Source: Flavihumibacter petaseus NBRC 106054
GTDB lineage: Bacteria > Bacteroidota > Bacteroidia > Chitinophagales > Chitinophagaceae
NCBI RefSeq assembly: GCF_000974785.1
Contig: NZ_BBWV01000001.1
Span: 186,001-250,000, forward strand
Direction: 5' to 3'
DNA: 64,000 nt
Below are positions 38,057 through 48,268 of the stretch, piece by piece. Made by a program: the position numbers and the translations under genes. The notes beneath the pieces are model-generated. The model ran no database searches. It saw nothing but the letters and a program-made list of their open reading frames with translations, and was not told the origin of the DNA. Each line of letters begins with the position of its first letter. Position 1 is the first letter of the stretch.

Positions 38057-39484
38057 GTGATTTCCAAGTATCTTTTCCAGGTTGTTATGGTTACCGGTGC
38101 CCTGCTGGCCGCCATGACAGTTGCTGCCCAGTTTGAACTGCCGCCGCTTCAACCGGAACAGGATGCCTGTAACGCTCTCTACCTTTGCGGAAACAGCTTT
38201 TCCACCCCCTATAGTTACCAGGGGCCGGGCAGTAAGGTCGACTTTACTTCCACACCCTGTGGTGGCGAGGAAACCAATTCCATGTACATGATGGTCAAAA
38301 TTGGGGGACCTGGAAAACTGTGTTTCGATATCATTCCCAAAGAACCCGGCGACGACTATGATTTTGCTGTGTTCAACATTACCAACGGCAGTTGCGACAG
38401 GCTCGCCGCTTCCCAGATCGTCAGGTGCAATTTTAATAACAACTTTGATGGAAGCAATGTGGATGGTATCGTTGGCATCAGGAAGGGATATAATGAAACA
38501 AGCGTGCAAGGCGGTACATTTCAGCATTCCTTCCTGAAACCGATCGATGCGCATACAGGTGACACCTACCTGATCATGATCAACAATTTTGGCAATTATG
38601 CCAATGGTGGTCCCAGTCAGGGTTTTACTATCGATTTCTCCCAGTCGGATGCCTTTTTTGATGGCAGCAGGGTACCAACGCTGGAAAAGATAAACAAGAA
38701 ATGTACGGATACCGAACTGACCTTTTCACTGACCCTTCCGGTGAAATGCAGTTCGGTTGCCGCAGATGGCAGCGATTTTCGGATAACCCCGGCAGTTGGC
38801 ATTGCAAAGATTGAACCCCTGAATTGTAATGCCCTGAATGGCTATACCCGCCAGGTGACCATTACATTTTCCAATCCTCCGGCACCGGGTAACTATATGT
38901 TACATGTACAAAAAGGCAGTGACGGCAACTCAGTGGTGGACCTGTGCGACCATGAAGCAGAAGAAGCGACACTTCCTTTCACTATACCCCGCCAAATCAC
39001 GCCGGGATTTCTGATGGCTGATACGGTGAAGTGTTCTTATGAACAGGTATGGGTGGGACCAACCGCAATCTTTGAATCCTATAAATGGAGCACCGGGGAA
39101 ACGACACCCACTATCCTGGTCGATCTACCGGGAAAATATCAGCTGAATGTCATTGATTCCAATGCCTGTACTGCCGTTGCGGAGATCAATGTGAAAGATT
39201 CGACTTGTCCGGAACACATTTTTGTTCCCAATGCTTTCAGTCCCAATGGTGATGGCCTGAACGATAAGCTCAAGGCGATCTTCCAGGGGGACGCGCGAAA
39301 TTTTCAGTTCAGCGTTTTTGACCGTTGGGGTAAAAAAGTTTATGAAACAACTGATATTCATAAATACTGGGACGGAACTGTGAACGGCACCCCCATGCAG
39401 CAGGGCACCTATGTCTGGTATTGCAGGTATGTGCTGTTCAGAAAGCATGAAATGAAGCGCGGCACTGTGCTGCTCATACGATAA
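38057..39484 (+). CDS. type IX secreted protein with gliding-motility-type C-terminal domain
   Basis: This 475-residue protein starts at GTG 38057, which gives a complete signal peptide (ISKYLFQVVMVTGALLAAMT). A stop lies just upstream in frame, and the next ATG (38087) would truncate the signal. The middle (residues about 30-390) is beta-rich, with a cysteine-containing domain of no clear family. The last 85 residues begin IFVPNAFSPNGDGLND and include FSVFDRWGKKVYET and QQGTYVWYCRY, the type B sorting/gliding-motility CTD recognised by the type IX system. It is exported to the surface; its function is unknown. Confidence 0.87.
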   Translation: MISKYLFQVVMVTGALLAAMTVAAQFELPPLQPEQDACNALYLCGNSFSTPYSYQGPGSKVDFTSTPCGGEETNSMYMMVKIGGPGKLCFDIIPKEPGDDYDFAVFNITNGSCDRLAASQIVRCNFNNNFDGSNVDGIVGIRKGYNETSVQGGTFQHSFLKPIDAHTGDTYLIMINNFGNYANGGPSQGFTIDFSQSDAFFDGSRVPTLEKINKKCTDTELTFSLTLPVKCSSVAADGSDFRITPAVGIAKIEPLNCNALNGYTRQVTITFSNPPAPGNYMLHVQKGSDGNSVVDLCDHEAEEATLPFTIPRQITPGFLMADTVKCSYEQVWVGPTAIFESYKWSTGETTPTILVDLPGKYQLNVIDSNACTAVAEINVKDSTCPEHIFVPNAFSPNGDGLNDKLKAIFQGDARNFQFSVFDRWGKKVYETTDIHKYWDGTVNGTPMQQGTYVWYCRYVLFRKHEMKRGTVLLIR

Positions 39485-39514
39485 TCACGATCGGGATGTA
39501 CATGAGCCAACAAA

Positions 39515-39541
39515 AAAGGGAACCTTAAATAGGTTCCCTTT
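39515..39541. terminator. bidirectional terminator between the T9SS gene and rpoB
   Basis: A perfect 11-bp stem AAAGGGAACCT/AGGTTCCCTTT surrounds a 5-nt loop. Seen from the minus strand the stem runs into six T residues, making it a good rpoB terminator; on the plus strand TTTGATTTTA follows. rpoB transcription therefore ends here and does not continue to an rpoC gene. Confidence 0.85.
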
Positions 39542-39562
39542 GATTTTATATCAGGTCATTTA

Positions 39563-42500
39563 TCAATCGAATTTCAGATCGAGACCAAGACCTCTCAACT
39601 CATGAATCAATACGTTGAAAGACTCTGGAACACCTGCTCTCGGAATATTGTCGCCCTTAACGATCGCCTCATAGGTCTTCGCGCGGCCGATAATATCATC
39701 CGATTTGATGGTAAGCAGCTCCTGGAGGATGTTGGATGCACCATACGCTTCCAGTGCCCAAACTTCCATCTCACCAAAACGCTGACCACCGAACTGTGCC
39801 TTACCACCCAGCGGCTGTTGTGTGATGAGACTGTATGGTCCGATTGAACGGGCGTGCATCTTGTCGTCAACCATGTGATGCAGCTTGATCATGTAGATGA
39901 TACCCACGGTAGCTTTCTGGTGGAAGCGATCACCGGTTTCACCATCATACAGGTGGGTGTGACCCATCATCGGAATACCTGCTTTGGAGCAATACTGTTC
40001 GATCTCGTCGGTTGTAGCACCATCAAAGATCGGTGTTGCGAACTTCACACCAAGTTGCTCACCGCACCAACCGAGAACGGTTTCATAGATCTGTCCAAGG
40101 TTCATACGACTTGGTACACCCAGCGGGTTCAACACGATATCCACCGGCTCACCATTCTCAAGGAACGGCATATCTTCCGCGCGTACGATCTTGGCAACGA
40201 TACCTTTGTTTCCGTGACGACCCGCCATCTTATCACCCACCTTCAGTTTACGCTTCACAGCGAGATAAACCTTGGCAAGTTTCAATACACCGGCCGGAAG
40301 TTCGTCACCGATGGAGATATTGAATTTCTCCCTCTTGTAACGGCCCAGTTCTTCGTTGTATTTAATGCTGTAGTTATGCAGCAGGATGTTGATCTGGCTA
40401 TCAGTTTTCTCGTCGCTTGTCCAGCCCAGCGGGTTAATGTTCAGGTAGTCAAGTCCTGCCAGGTTCTTGGCAGTGAATTTGGCACCCTTGCCGATCTGTA
40501 CTTCGCCGAAGTTGTTGCTTACGCCGGCTGAAGCTCTTTCTTTCAGCAATGTCTGCAATTTGCTCAGGAGTACTTCCTGGAGGTCAGCAGTATTTTTCTC
40601 GTGCACTTTTTCTACTTTTTCCAAAGCAGCTTTTTCACGCACTTTACCGTTCTTGTCTTTCTTCGCACGCTGGAACAGTTTCTTGTCGATTACCACACCT
40701 TCAACACCATTCGGCGCTTTGAGAGAAGCATCTTTCGCATCACCGGCCTTGTCACCGAAGATGGCACGGAGCAGTTTCTCTTCAGGAGTGGGATCGCTTT
40801 CACCTTTAGGAGTGATCTTACCGATCAGGATATCTCCTTCCTTCACGTGGGCGCCAATCCGGATGATACCGTTCTCATCGAGATCCTTGGTAGCTTCTTC
40901 AGAAACGTTCGGAATATCGGGAGTCAGTTCTTCTTCACCGAGCTTGGTATCGCGAACTTCCAGTTCGTACTCAGAGATGTGGATAGAAGTGAAGAGGTCT
41001 TCACGAACTACTTTTTCATTGATCACGATGGCATCCTCGAAGTTGTAACCTTTCCAGGGCATGAACGCCACTTTGAGGTTGCGGCCCAGGGCGATTTCGC
41101 CACCCTGTACTGCGTATCCTTCGGTGAGGAAGTCTCCTTCTTTCACCTGCTGGCCTTTCTTAACGGCAGGCTTCAGGGTGATAGAAGTTTCCTGGTTGGT
41201 CTTCTGATATTTTGTAAGGCGGTAAACCACGAGGTCTTCCTCGAAACTTACCAGTCTTTGTTCGTCGTTCCGATCGTAACGGATATGAATTTCGTTACCA
41301 TCAACATATTCCACCACACCATTTCCTTCAGAGAGGATCTGAACGCGTGCGTCACGGGCAGCTTTTGCTTCCAGACCGGTTCCAACAAATGGAACCTGGG
41401 GCTTGATCAGCGGTACAGCCTGACGTTGCATGTTTGATCCCATCAACGCACGGTTGGCGTCATCATGCTCCAGGAAGGGGATCAGAGATGCACTGAGACC
41501 CACGATCTGGTTCGGCGCTACGTCCATATATTCAACATCACCTTTGTCGAGGATCGGGAAATCACCGGTTTCGCGGCTGATTACCTTTTCTTCCACAAAC
41601 TCACCTTTTTCGGAGAGCGGTGTATTGGCCTGGGCGATCTTGGCAGTATCTTCTTCTTCAGCACTGAGGAACGTAAGCTCCTTCATGTTCACTTTGCCAT
41701 GGTCAACCTTGCGGTAAGGTGTTTCGATAAAGCCCATCTCGTTGATCTTCGCGTGAACGCAAAGGGTGGAGATCAGACCGATGTTCGGACCTTCCGGTGT
41801 CTCAATGGTACAGAGACGGCCATAGTGGGAGTAGTGTACGTCACGTACTTCGAATCCGGCACGTTCCCGGCTCAAACCACCTGGTCCGAGCGCCGAAATA
41901 CGACGCTTGTGGGTGATTTCAGACAAGGGGTTTGTCTGATCGAGGAACTGGGACAACTGGCTGGTTCCGAAGAAGGAGTTGATTACGGAAGAAAGCGTAC
42001 GGGCATTGATGAGATCCACCGGGGTGAATACTTCATTGTCGCGAACGTTCATTCTTTCGCGGATGGTACGGGCCATACGGGCCAGACCAACACCAAACTG
42101 AGCATAGAGCTGCTCTCCCACTGTACGTACCCGGCGATTGCTCAGGTGATCGATGTCGTCGATCTCAGCCTTGGCATTCGTAAGGCGTACCAGGTATTTG
42201 ATGATCTCAATGATATCTTCCTTGGTCAGTACTTTATGGTCAAGGGGATAATTGAGGTTGAGTTTACGGTTGATTTTGTAACGGCCAACTTCACCGAGGT
42301 CATAACGTTTGTCGGAGAAGAACAGCTTGTCGATGATACCACGGGCAGTTTCGTCATCCGGAGCATCAGCACCGCGCAACTGGCGGTAGATGTGCTGAAC
42401 GGCTTCGAGTTCGCTGTTGGAAGTATCCTTGTTAAGGGTGTTGTAGATGATGGCGTAATCTCCACCAACGTCTTCACGCTGCAGGAATACACTTTTCACA

Positions 42501-43366
42501 TCCATATCAACGATCATTTCGATCGCTTCTTCATCAAGGATGGTATCACGCTCGAGCACCACTTCGTTCCGCTCGATGGACACAACCTCTCCGGTATCTT
42601 CATCAACGAAATCTTCCACCCAGGTACGCAGCACCCTTGCAGCGAGTTTCTTACCCAGGTATTTCTCCAGGGCTTTCTTTTCACCTTTTACTTCGTCGGC
42701 CATGCCGAAAAGTTCGAGGATGTCTTTATCCGTTTCAAATCCGATAGAACGCAGCAGCGTTGTAACGGGAAATTTCTTTTTGCGGTCGATGTACGCATAC
42801 ATCACGTTGTTGATGTCTGTTGCGAATTCCATCCAGGCACCTTTGAAAGGAATTACCCTTGCAGAGTAAATCTTGGTACCGTTGGGGTGAATGGACTGAC
42901 CGAAGAATACACCGGGTGAACGGTGCAACTGGGATACAACCACGCGTTCAGCACCATTGATCACAAAGGTGCCTCTCGGCGTCATATAAGGGATATTGCC
43001 CAGGAATACGTCCTGAACGATAGTCTGGAAGTCAACGTGTTCTTCGTCGTTACAGCTCAGGCGGAGTTTTGCCTTGAGCGGAACGGCATAAGTGAGACCG
43101 CGCTCCATACATTCTTCAATAGTGTAACGGGGCGGATCGATAAAGTAATCCAAAAACTCCAGTACAAAGATGTTCCGGGTATCGGTGATGGGAAAGTTCT
43201 CCTTAAATACCTTAAACAGGCCTTCGTTGTTACGTTTGTCGGGAGTGGTTTCTAACTGAAAGAAGTCTTTAAACGATTGAATCTGCACTTCCAGCAGGTC
43301 AGGCGCTTCAGCAAGGTGCTTAATCTTGGCAAAGCTGATCCTGGAGTTCACTTTTGTTGAAGACAT
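39563..43366 (-). CDS. rpoB: RNA polymerase beta subunit, encoded alone
   Basis: RpoB forms half of the RNA polymerase catalytic centre. The open frame reaches 43429, but ATG 43366 ([12 protein letters not shown]) is the usual start and gives 1267 residues, typical for Bacteroidota. All hallmark segments are present, including the rifampicin region [20 protein letters not shown] followed by [28 protein letters not shown] and the C-terminal [14 protein letters not shown]. Residues equivalent to E. coli Gln513, Asp516, His526, Arg529 and Ser531 are wild type. The gene lacks the normal partners: no rplK-A-J-L upstream and no rpoC downstream. It has its own promoter and terminator. Confidence 0.97.
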   Translation of the reverse strand: MSSTKVNSRISFAKIKHLAEAPDLLEVQIQSFKDFFQLETTPDKRNNEGLFKVFKENFPITDTRNIFVLEFLDYFIDPPRYTIEECMERGLTYAVPLKAKLRLSCNDEEHVDFQTIVQDVFLGNIPYMTPRGTFVINGAERVVVSQLHRSPGVFFGQSIHPNGTKIYSARVIPFKGAWMEFATDINNVMYAYIDRKKKFPVTTLLRSIGFETDKDILELFGMADEVKGEKKALEKYLGKKLAARVLRTWVEDFVDEDTGEVVSIERNEVVLERDTILDEEAIEMIVDMDVKSVFLQREDVGGDYAIIYNTLNKDTSNSELEAVQHIYRQLRGADAPDDETARGIIDKLFFSDKRYDLGEVGRYKINRKLNLNYPLDHKVLTKEDIIEIIKYLVRLTNAKAEIDDIDHLSNRRVRTVGEQLYAQFGVGLARMARTIRERMNVRDNEVFTPVDLINARTLSSVINSFFGTSQLSQFLDQTNPLSEITHKRRISALGPGGLSRERAGFEVRDVHYSHYGRLCTIETPEGPNIGLISTLCVHAKINEMGFIETPYRKVDHGKVNMKELTFLSAEEEDTAKIAQANTPLSEKGEFVEEKVISRETGDFPILDKGDVEYMDVAPNQIVGLSASLIPFLEHDDANRALMGSNMQRQAVPLIKPQVPFVGTGLEAKAARDARVQILSEGNGVVEYVDGNEIHIRYDRNDEQRLVSFEEDLVVYRLTKYQKTNQETSITLKPAVKKGQQVKEGDFLTEGYAVQGGEIALGRNLKVAFMPWKGYNFEDAIVINEKVVREDLFTSIHISEYELEVRDTKLGEEELTPDIPNVSEEATKDLDENGIIRIGAHVKEGDILIGKITPKGESDPTPEEKLLRAIFGDKAGDAKDASLKAPNGVEGVVIDKKLFQRAKKDKNGKVREKAALEKVEKVHEKNTADLQEVLLSKLQTLLKERASAGVSNNFGEVQIGKGAKFTAKNLAGLDYLNINPLGWTSDEKTDSQINILLHNYSIKYNEELGRYKREKFNISIGDELPAGVLKLAKVYLAVKRKLKVGDKMAGRHGNKGIVAKIVRAEDMPFLENGEPVDIVLNPLGVPSRMNLGQIYETVLGWCGEQLGVKFATPIFDGATTDEIEQYCSKAGIPMMGHTHLYDGETGDRFHQKATVGIIYMIKLHHMVDDKMHARSIGPYSLITQQPLGGKAQFGGQRFGEMEVWALEAYGASNILQELLTIKSDDIIGRAKTYEAIVKGDNIPRAGVPESFNVLIHELRGLGLDLKFD

Positions 43367-43523
43367 ATGTATTTTAAACCGGTTTTTTATTTTGATATAC
43401 TCATCTCCTGCCTGCTCCTCATCACGCACATCAACTTCCGATCGATCTGATTTGCAGGAAATTACGAATAAATGGCCATTTGCAAATTCCCGTGGACAGT
43501 TCAGAATATATGAAAACGGAGGG

Positions 43524-43554
43524 CAAAGTTAAGGATTTTCCTTGGTTTGCAAAA
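43524..43554 (-). promoter_or_regulatory. rpoB promoter (-33 TTTTG, -7 TAACTTTG)
   Basis: On the minus strand, TTTTG (43554-43550), an 18-bp spacer and TAACTTTG (43531-43524) fit the Bacteroidota pattern TTTG...TAnnTTTG. Transcription would begin near 43517, leaving an untranslated leader of about 150 nt before ATG 43366. It supports rpoB as a separate transcription unit. Confidence 0.55.
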
Positions 43555-43586
43555 GAAATTGGCCCCCAGGCCTGCCACTTGCCGGG

Positions 43587-44912
43587 CTACCAGCCCAGGT
43601 TCACCCGTCCCAGCATCCATCCGGCAACCTCCACCCCTTCCTTATACCCGTTATCTATGGCCGGCCGGTAATGGATCCCGCCATACAACCTGGAAATCGC
43701 TGCCTCTTTGCTGGCTTCCTCAAATGACCGGAACTGCCTGGACGGTAAGCCAAACGGTACTTCGGTGTCATCGGTGAAGGCTACCTGATCGCCAAAAACT
43801 TTGGTAAGTACCACGCTGGCTGCTGCAGATACCACACTATGTCCGCTCGAGTGCTCAGGGAAAGGCGGGGTTTGCAACAGCGGTCTCCAGGATTCATCCA
43901 TATAGGCATTAATATAGGTTTCCGGACGGATAAGCTGGCTGTGATACTTTTCCTCCCAGCAACTGATAAAACCCTCAAAAATGACCATTGCCGTCGCTGT
44001 ATAGGCCTTTGAGGTGGTAAACAGGTCTGCTCCCTTCATCCTGCTGACCAGGCCGGCAATCTGCATCCAATGCCCCCCGGGTGAGATCTTCTTGGTGGCA
44101 TAATTAAGATGCCCCTGGGTATTCAGAAAAAAGGGATTGCAGTCCCAGAAAAGGGCAATCTCTCTCTGCTCCTTTGTCAGCTGCTTGCTGATCGTATAAA
44201 CTTCTTCCGCCAGCTGGTAAAAGGCGCTGCCCTTTTCCTTACTGAAAACGGTTGCGGGGGCTGGCCTGAATTGGGAAGCGCTGTCCATTGTCAGCGGCCG
44301 GATCATCCGCCAGTTCGGCTCCACTGCGGCCATATAACCCGGGGGAGTTGGTAGCCACGCCCCGGGGTCCTTTTTATAACTGTACCGGCGCATCTTTCTT
44401 GTCTCCTTATAATGATCGCGGCCAGACCATGCCAGGATACTGTCCGCCACCAGTTTGCCGGCCGCCAGGGAAGCGGACAAAGACTTTCCCTTTTTCAGTC
44501 CCGATCCGGCAATCGTCTTCAGGTGGTCCAGGGAATCTGTAAAAACCTTCTCGGAGAAAATCAACTGCTTCCCCGTCAGTTGGAAAGCATACAAGGCCGC
44601 AATTACCGGATCGATCCTTGCAGTATCCGGAAATTGGATCCGGGGATAGTCCATCACCTGCCCCTGCAAATTTTTCAACGATGGTGAAAAATGCGCCAGG
44701 CATTCATAGGCAGCCATGTGTGTATATGCGTAAACCCGGCTTGCGACCGGGGGAGAAAATATATCATGCACCATCACATCGGTAAGTGCCTGATGAGCCC
44801 TGTGCAGCAACGCAGTTCCATTCACGTCATTCTTTTTTGGCGTTTGGGTCCTTGCAGCACCGCCAACCAACAATAATACCGGCAACAGCCAGCGATTGAT
44901 ACTCAATTTCAC
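43587..44912 (-). CDS. vanadium-dependent haloperoxidase-like protein (PAP2 fold), exported
   Basis: The 441-residue protein has a signal peptide (LLPVLLLVGGAARTQ). Its C-terminal half shows the vanadate/phosphate-binding set of the PAP2/haloperoxidase superfamily: Lys322 and Arg329-Pro330 (KYHSQLIRP), Ser356-Gly357-His358 (HSSGHS) and Ser407-Arg408...His414...Asp420 (SRLYGGIHYRPAID). Haloperoxidases bind vanadate through the last His and use hydrogen peroxide to oxidise halide; phosphatases of the same fold are the alternative. The usual PSGH is SSGH here. It is the last gene of a four-gene coupled set and its start overlaps the upstream FG-GAP gene by 4 bp. Confidence 0.85.
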   Translation of the reverse strand: MKLSINRWLLPVLLLVGGAARTQTPKKNDVNGTALLHRAHQALTDVMVHDIFSPPVASRVYAYTHMAAYECLAHFSPSLKNLQGQVMDYPRIQFPDTARIDPVIAALYAFQLTGKQLIFSEKVFTDSLDHLKTIAGSGLKKGKSLSASLAAGKLVADSILAWSGRDHYKETRKMRRYSYKKDPGAWLPTPPGYMAAVEPNWRMIRPLTMDSASQFRPAPATVFSKEKGSAFYQLAEEVYTISKQLTKEQREIALFWDCNPFFLNTQGHLNYATKKISPGGHWMQIAGLVSRMKGADLFTTSKAYTATAMVIFEGFISCWEEKYHSQLIRPETYINAYMDESWRPLLQTPPFPEHSSGHSVVSAAASVVLTKVFGDQVAFTDDTEVPFGLPSRQFRSFEEASKEAAISRLYGGIHYRPAIDNGYKEGVEVAGWMLGRVNLGW

Positions 44913-47900
44913 TTGTTAATTTTCAGCAGTTCCACCGGGCCGTCATTACGGGCGGCCAGTATATAAGATGTTCCGGTTCCGTTTTTGATCAGGGACAATC
45001 TCCTGACATCGCCGCCCAGGTAAAGCGCTGTGGTGGCAGGATCAACCGCCTCAAATTTCCTCGGACCTTTGGGTTGTAGCAGGCAACCGAGACTGGCATC
45101 GGACTGACCGGTAGTTACACGGTAAGCTTCAAAATTGCCGGCCAGTAACAGTTCCCTGGTACCGTCCTGGTCGAAGTCTTCATATACCGCGCCGTTCACA
45201 GCCGAAAACTGGGCTTCCACCGGTAATGCATCAAATACAAAACGGTTACTTCCCTGGTTCCACAAAATACCGGATGCCATCTGATTACATTGTAACCGGA
45301 TGGCCTGTTTCATTTTTGCCTTCGGCACAATCTGGTCAACAGTTACATCAGCATAGTCCTTGTAATACACAAATCGCTTACGCAGGGGAGTCACCTGCTC
45401 CAGCAACTCATCTCTTGAGGCAACAGGAAAAGATTGTCCCTGGATATAATAGCTCAGCAACGGCTCAAGTGTTCCGTTATCATCTATGTCAACCGCAACC
45501 AGGCGCGCAGGTTCGGCTACCGTGGCTTTCATCTGCATGTTCATTCCACAGTTCCCCAGCAGGAGATCTGTCTTGCCATCCCCGTCAAAATCTCCGGCAT
45601 ACATCGAACGCCACCACCCTGATCCGGCTTCCCCGATAGGCTTTGCATTTTTATCCAGTTTGCCCCGGTGGTTCCCAAACACCTGTACTGTCATCCAATC
45701 GCCTGCAACCACCAACTCCGGAAATTCGTCGCCATCCAGGTCTGCAAATGCAGCACAGGTTATTGCCCCGGGTGACCAGTTTGCTGCTATTTCATGGGTG
45801 ATGTCTGTGAAACTTACTTTACCGTTTTGTGAATCGTTGCGAAGCAGCCAGGAAGGTGCCGTCTGCGGATACATACCCGGTGTGTAGAATCCGCCCACGA
45901 ACAGGTCCAGGTCTCCATCACGGTCAATATCACCAACAGCAACTGTTTGTTTGGAAGACAACATGGCAGGAAGCGCGTCAGTCAGCCTGGTAAACCCTCC
46001 TTTTCCGTCATTGATATAGAGCCGGTCCTGGTATTCCGGAGATTGATCCGCGTATTCATTGCCACCGCTCACCACATACAGATCCGGGTCGCCATCTTTA
46101 TCGACATCAAAAAATATGGCGTTGACATCTTCGGCACTGGAGTCAGCAATCCATGGCTGTGCTCCGGCCCGCACAAACGCTCCGTCACTCGTCTGCAGGT
46201 ACAATACCCCCTCCTGCCCGATCGCACCGCCCAGGAAAACATCCGGTCTGCCATTTCCGTCAACATCCGCAGCGGCCAATGCCGGCCCCTGCCTCGACAG
46301 CATTTGCGGCAACAATACTTCGTCTTTGAAATCAATAAAACTGTTCTCGCGGTGAACAAAATCAAGTCCTGATTTTGCTGTCGCAGGTGAAAAAAGACCA
46401 GTACTCATTGCAGCTGCGACAGATGAAATAGTTTTTCGGCTATTGGGCTGCGTTAGTGTGATCGTTTGCGCAGTGGCAATAGCAGTAATTAAGGTATCGG
46501 AACCATCCGGCCAGATAACGCGCAGGGATTGCAGTTTTTCATTGTTGCCGGTTCCGAAAATCGTTTCCCCGCCTATTGTACTTTGATAACCGCGAACTGT
46601 ATACAATTCCCGGTATTGCTTTTTCCCGTCACCCGTGGTCAGCTCAAGCCGCGTTCCCAATGCCGGGGCAAAGCCATTGTGGCTTCTGCAGATCACTTTC
46701 AGGAAATGTTTGTTATTGCCGTTGTTCCGGTAAATGGCCACCGGATCATTGTTGTTGCAAATCACGATATCAAAGTCTCCGTCGTTATCGAAATCGGCAA
46801 CCGCCGCAGCACCGGAAATGGCAGCCTGTGTTAGTCCCCAGTTTTTCGTCTGGTCGGTGAAATGAAGACTGCCTTCATTCCGGAAAATATAGTTCGGAAG
46901 CTTGTTGGATGGCATCTGCCTTACCAGGGCGGCGGTTTTAAATTCTTCTTTTCCTTCTTTAACTGCGGCAAACTTGGCATCTGCTACTGTGTACTTCATG
47001 AAATCCATGTCTGTATAGTCACGGAGATAACCATTGGTGACCAGCAGATCGTTCCAGCCGTCGTTGTCGAAATCTACCATCAGTCCCGACCAGCTCCAGT
47101 CTGTATTGGAAACGCCGGCAAGCTGACCGATCTCACTGAACCGGAGATTACCGCTTTCATCAACACCCTGGTTCAGCTGCAGCATATTACGCATTTGCTG
47201 TTTGTAATACCCGCTGTCCAGCAACAGGTGATATTGATCGTATTCATCCGGGCCTTTCAGCATTTTCTGGCGGTGGTTTCCTTCAGGAAGCATATCGAGG
47301 GTCAGGATATCCGGCCGGCCATCATTGTTGATATCGGCGATATCCGCTCCCATGCTGTATTTGGAAATATGTGCGAAAGATTTTTCAAGACTTTCGGTGA
47401 AGGTTCCGTTTCGGTTGTTCCGGTAGAAACAGTCCTTCTCCGTATAATCGCTTGTAGTATAAATATCCGGCCAGCCGTCTTTATCAATATCGGAAACGAC
47501 TACCGCCAGTCCAAAGTTCAGTGCATTGTTGATGATGCCAGCCTGTTGTGTCACATCGGTGAATGCAGGTATGCCATTTATGGATCCCTCATTCCGGAAC
47601 AACCTGTTACCAAATCCTGCGTGAGGTGTTGCCCTGATTTTTCTGGTATTCAGGAAGGGATTGTACGTGTGATTGGAATGATTGAGCAGGAACATATCCA
47701 GGTCACCGTCCCTGTCATAATCCAGGAATGCGGCTTGTGTACTTTGGGTGCCTGGTGCATCGAGACCATAGGCCTTTGCCATCTCCTTAAACACAGGAAT
47801 TCCGTTTTGAATGCCCTGGTTGATGAACAATTCATTGCTTAGCTCCTCAGGCGAGGCGTATTTGCCTGAATGACACAGGTAAATATCGGTCAGACCGTCT

Positions 47901-48268
47901 CCATTCACATCAGCAATACAAACACCAGTGGCCCAGCGGCCATTGCCGGCAGTTTTGGACGCGGCGGTAATGTCAGTGAACGACATGCCACCTTTGTTCA
48001 GGTACAGCTTCGATGGGGTCATATTGCCGGAGAAGTAAATATCCGGCAGACCATCATTATTGAAATCACCGATTCCGGCACCCGCACCATTATAGAGATA
48101 TTCATAACGGAATACATTAAGTGAATCATCCTCAGTGACGCGGTTGATAAAATCAATCCCGGTTTCGCGGGAACTCATCAAACTGAACAAAGGAGCCTGA
48201 GCGTGGGCGCCTCCTGCCAGCATCAGCAGGAGTGTTACCAGTTGCCCTATGACCGGACGCTTGATCAT
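44909..48268 (-). CDS. large FG-GAP/VCBS repeat protein with ASPIC/UnbV domains, exported
   Basis: The 1119-residue protein starts with a signal peptide (LVTLLLMLAGGAHAQ). Repeated calcium-binding FG-GAP blades follow (GIGDFNNDGLPDIYFSG, CIADVNGDGLTDIYLCH, DIDKDGWPDIYTTSDY and more). An ASPIC/UnbV segment lies at about 540-610 (ALGTRLELTTGDGKKQYRE, TIFGTGNNEKLQSLRVIWPDG). A second propeller set (VDKDGDPDLYVVSGG, AFADLDGDEFPELVVAGDW) fills the C-terminal half. Such proteins are secreted binding scaffolds of unclear ligand. It overlaps both neighbours by 4 bp, so it is made together with the monooxygenase-like and haloperoxidase-like proteins. Confidence 0.88.
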   Translation of the reverse strand: MIKRPVIGQLVTLLLMLAGGAHAQAPLFSLMSSRETGIDFINRVTEDDSLNVFRYEYLYNGAGAGIGDFNNDGLPDIYFSGNMTPSKLYLNKGGMSFTDITAASKTAGNGRWATGVCIADVNGDGLTDIYLCHSGKYASPEELSNELFINQGIQNGIPVFKEMAKAYGLDAPGTQSTQAAFLDYDRDGDLDMFLLNHSNHTYNPFLNTRKIRATPHAGFGNRLFRNEGSINGIPAFTDVTQQAGIINNALNFGLAVVVSDIDKDGWPDIYTTSDYTEKDCFYRNNRNGTFTESLEKSFAHISKYSMGADIADINNDGRPDILTLDMLPEGNHRQKMLKGPDEYDQYHLLLDSGYYKQQMRNMLQLNQGVDESGNLRFSEIGQLAGVSNTDWSWSGLMVDFDNDGWNDLLVTNGYLRDYTDMDFMKYTVADAKFAAVKEGKEEFKTAALVRQMPSNKLPNYIFRNEGSLHFTDQTKNWGLTQAAISGAAAVADFDNDGDFDIVICNNNDPVAIYRNNGNNKHFLKVICRSHNGFAPALGTRLELTTGDGKKQYRELYTVRGYQSTIGGETIFGTGNNEKLQSLRVIWPDGSDTLITAIATAQTITLTQPNSRKTISSVAAAMSTGLFSPATAKSGLDFVHRENSFIDFKDEVLLPQMLSRQGPALAAADVDGNGRPDVFLGGAIGQEGVLYLQTSDGAFVRAGAQPWIADSSAEDVNAIFFDVDKDGDPDLYVVSGGNEYADQSPEYQDRLYINDGKGGFTRLTDALPAMLSSKQTVAVGDIDRDGDLDLFVGGFYTPGMYPQTAPSWLLRNDSQNGKVSFTDITHEIAANWSPGAITCAAFADLDGDEFPELVVAGDWMTVQVFGNHRGKLDKNAKPIGEAGSGWWRSMYAGDFDGDGKTDLLLGNCGMNMQMKATVAEPARLVAVDIDDNGTLEPLLSYYIQGQSFPVASRDELLEQVTPLRKRFVYYKDYADVTVDQIVPKAKMKQAIRLQCNQMASGILWNQGSNRFVFDALPVEAQFSAVNGAVYEDFDQDGTRELLLAGNFEAYRVTTGQSDASLGCLLQPKGPRKFEAVDPATTALYLGGDVRRLSLIKNGTGTSYILAARNDGPVELLKINK

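Noticed and set aside
41465-42919. 484-codon open frame antisense to rpoB
   Set aside because: Opposite highly conserved rpoB sequence and without any domain; a shadow caused by codon bias.
39563-43366. Rifampicin-resistant duplicate of rpoB
   Set aside because: The residues usually altered in resistance are wild type in the visible sequence, so there is no support for that role.
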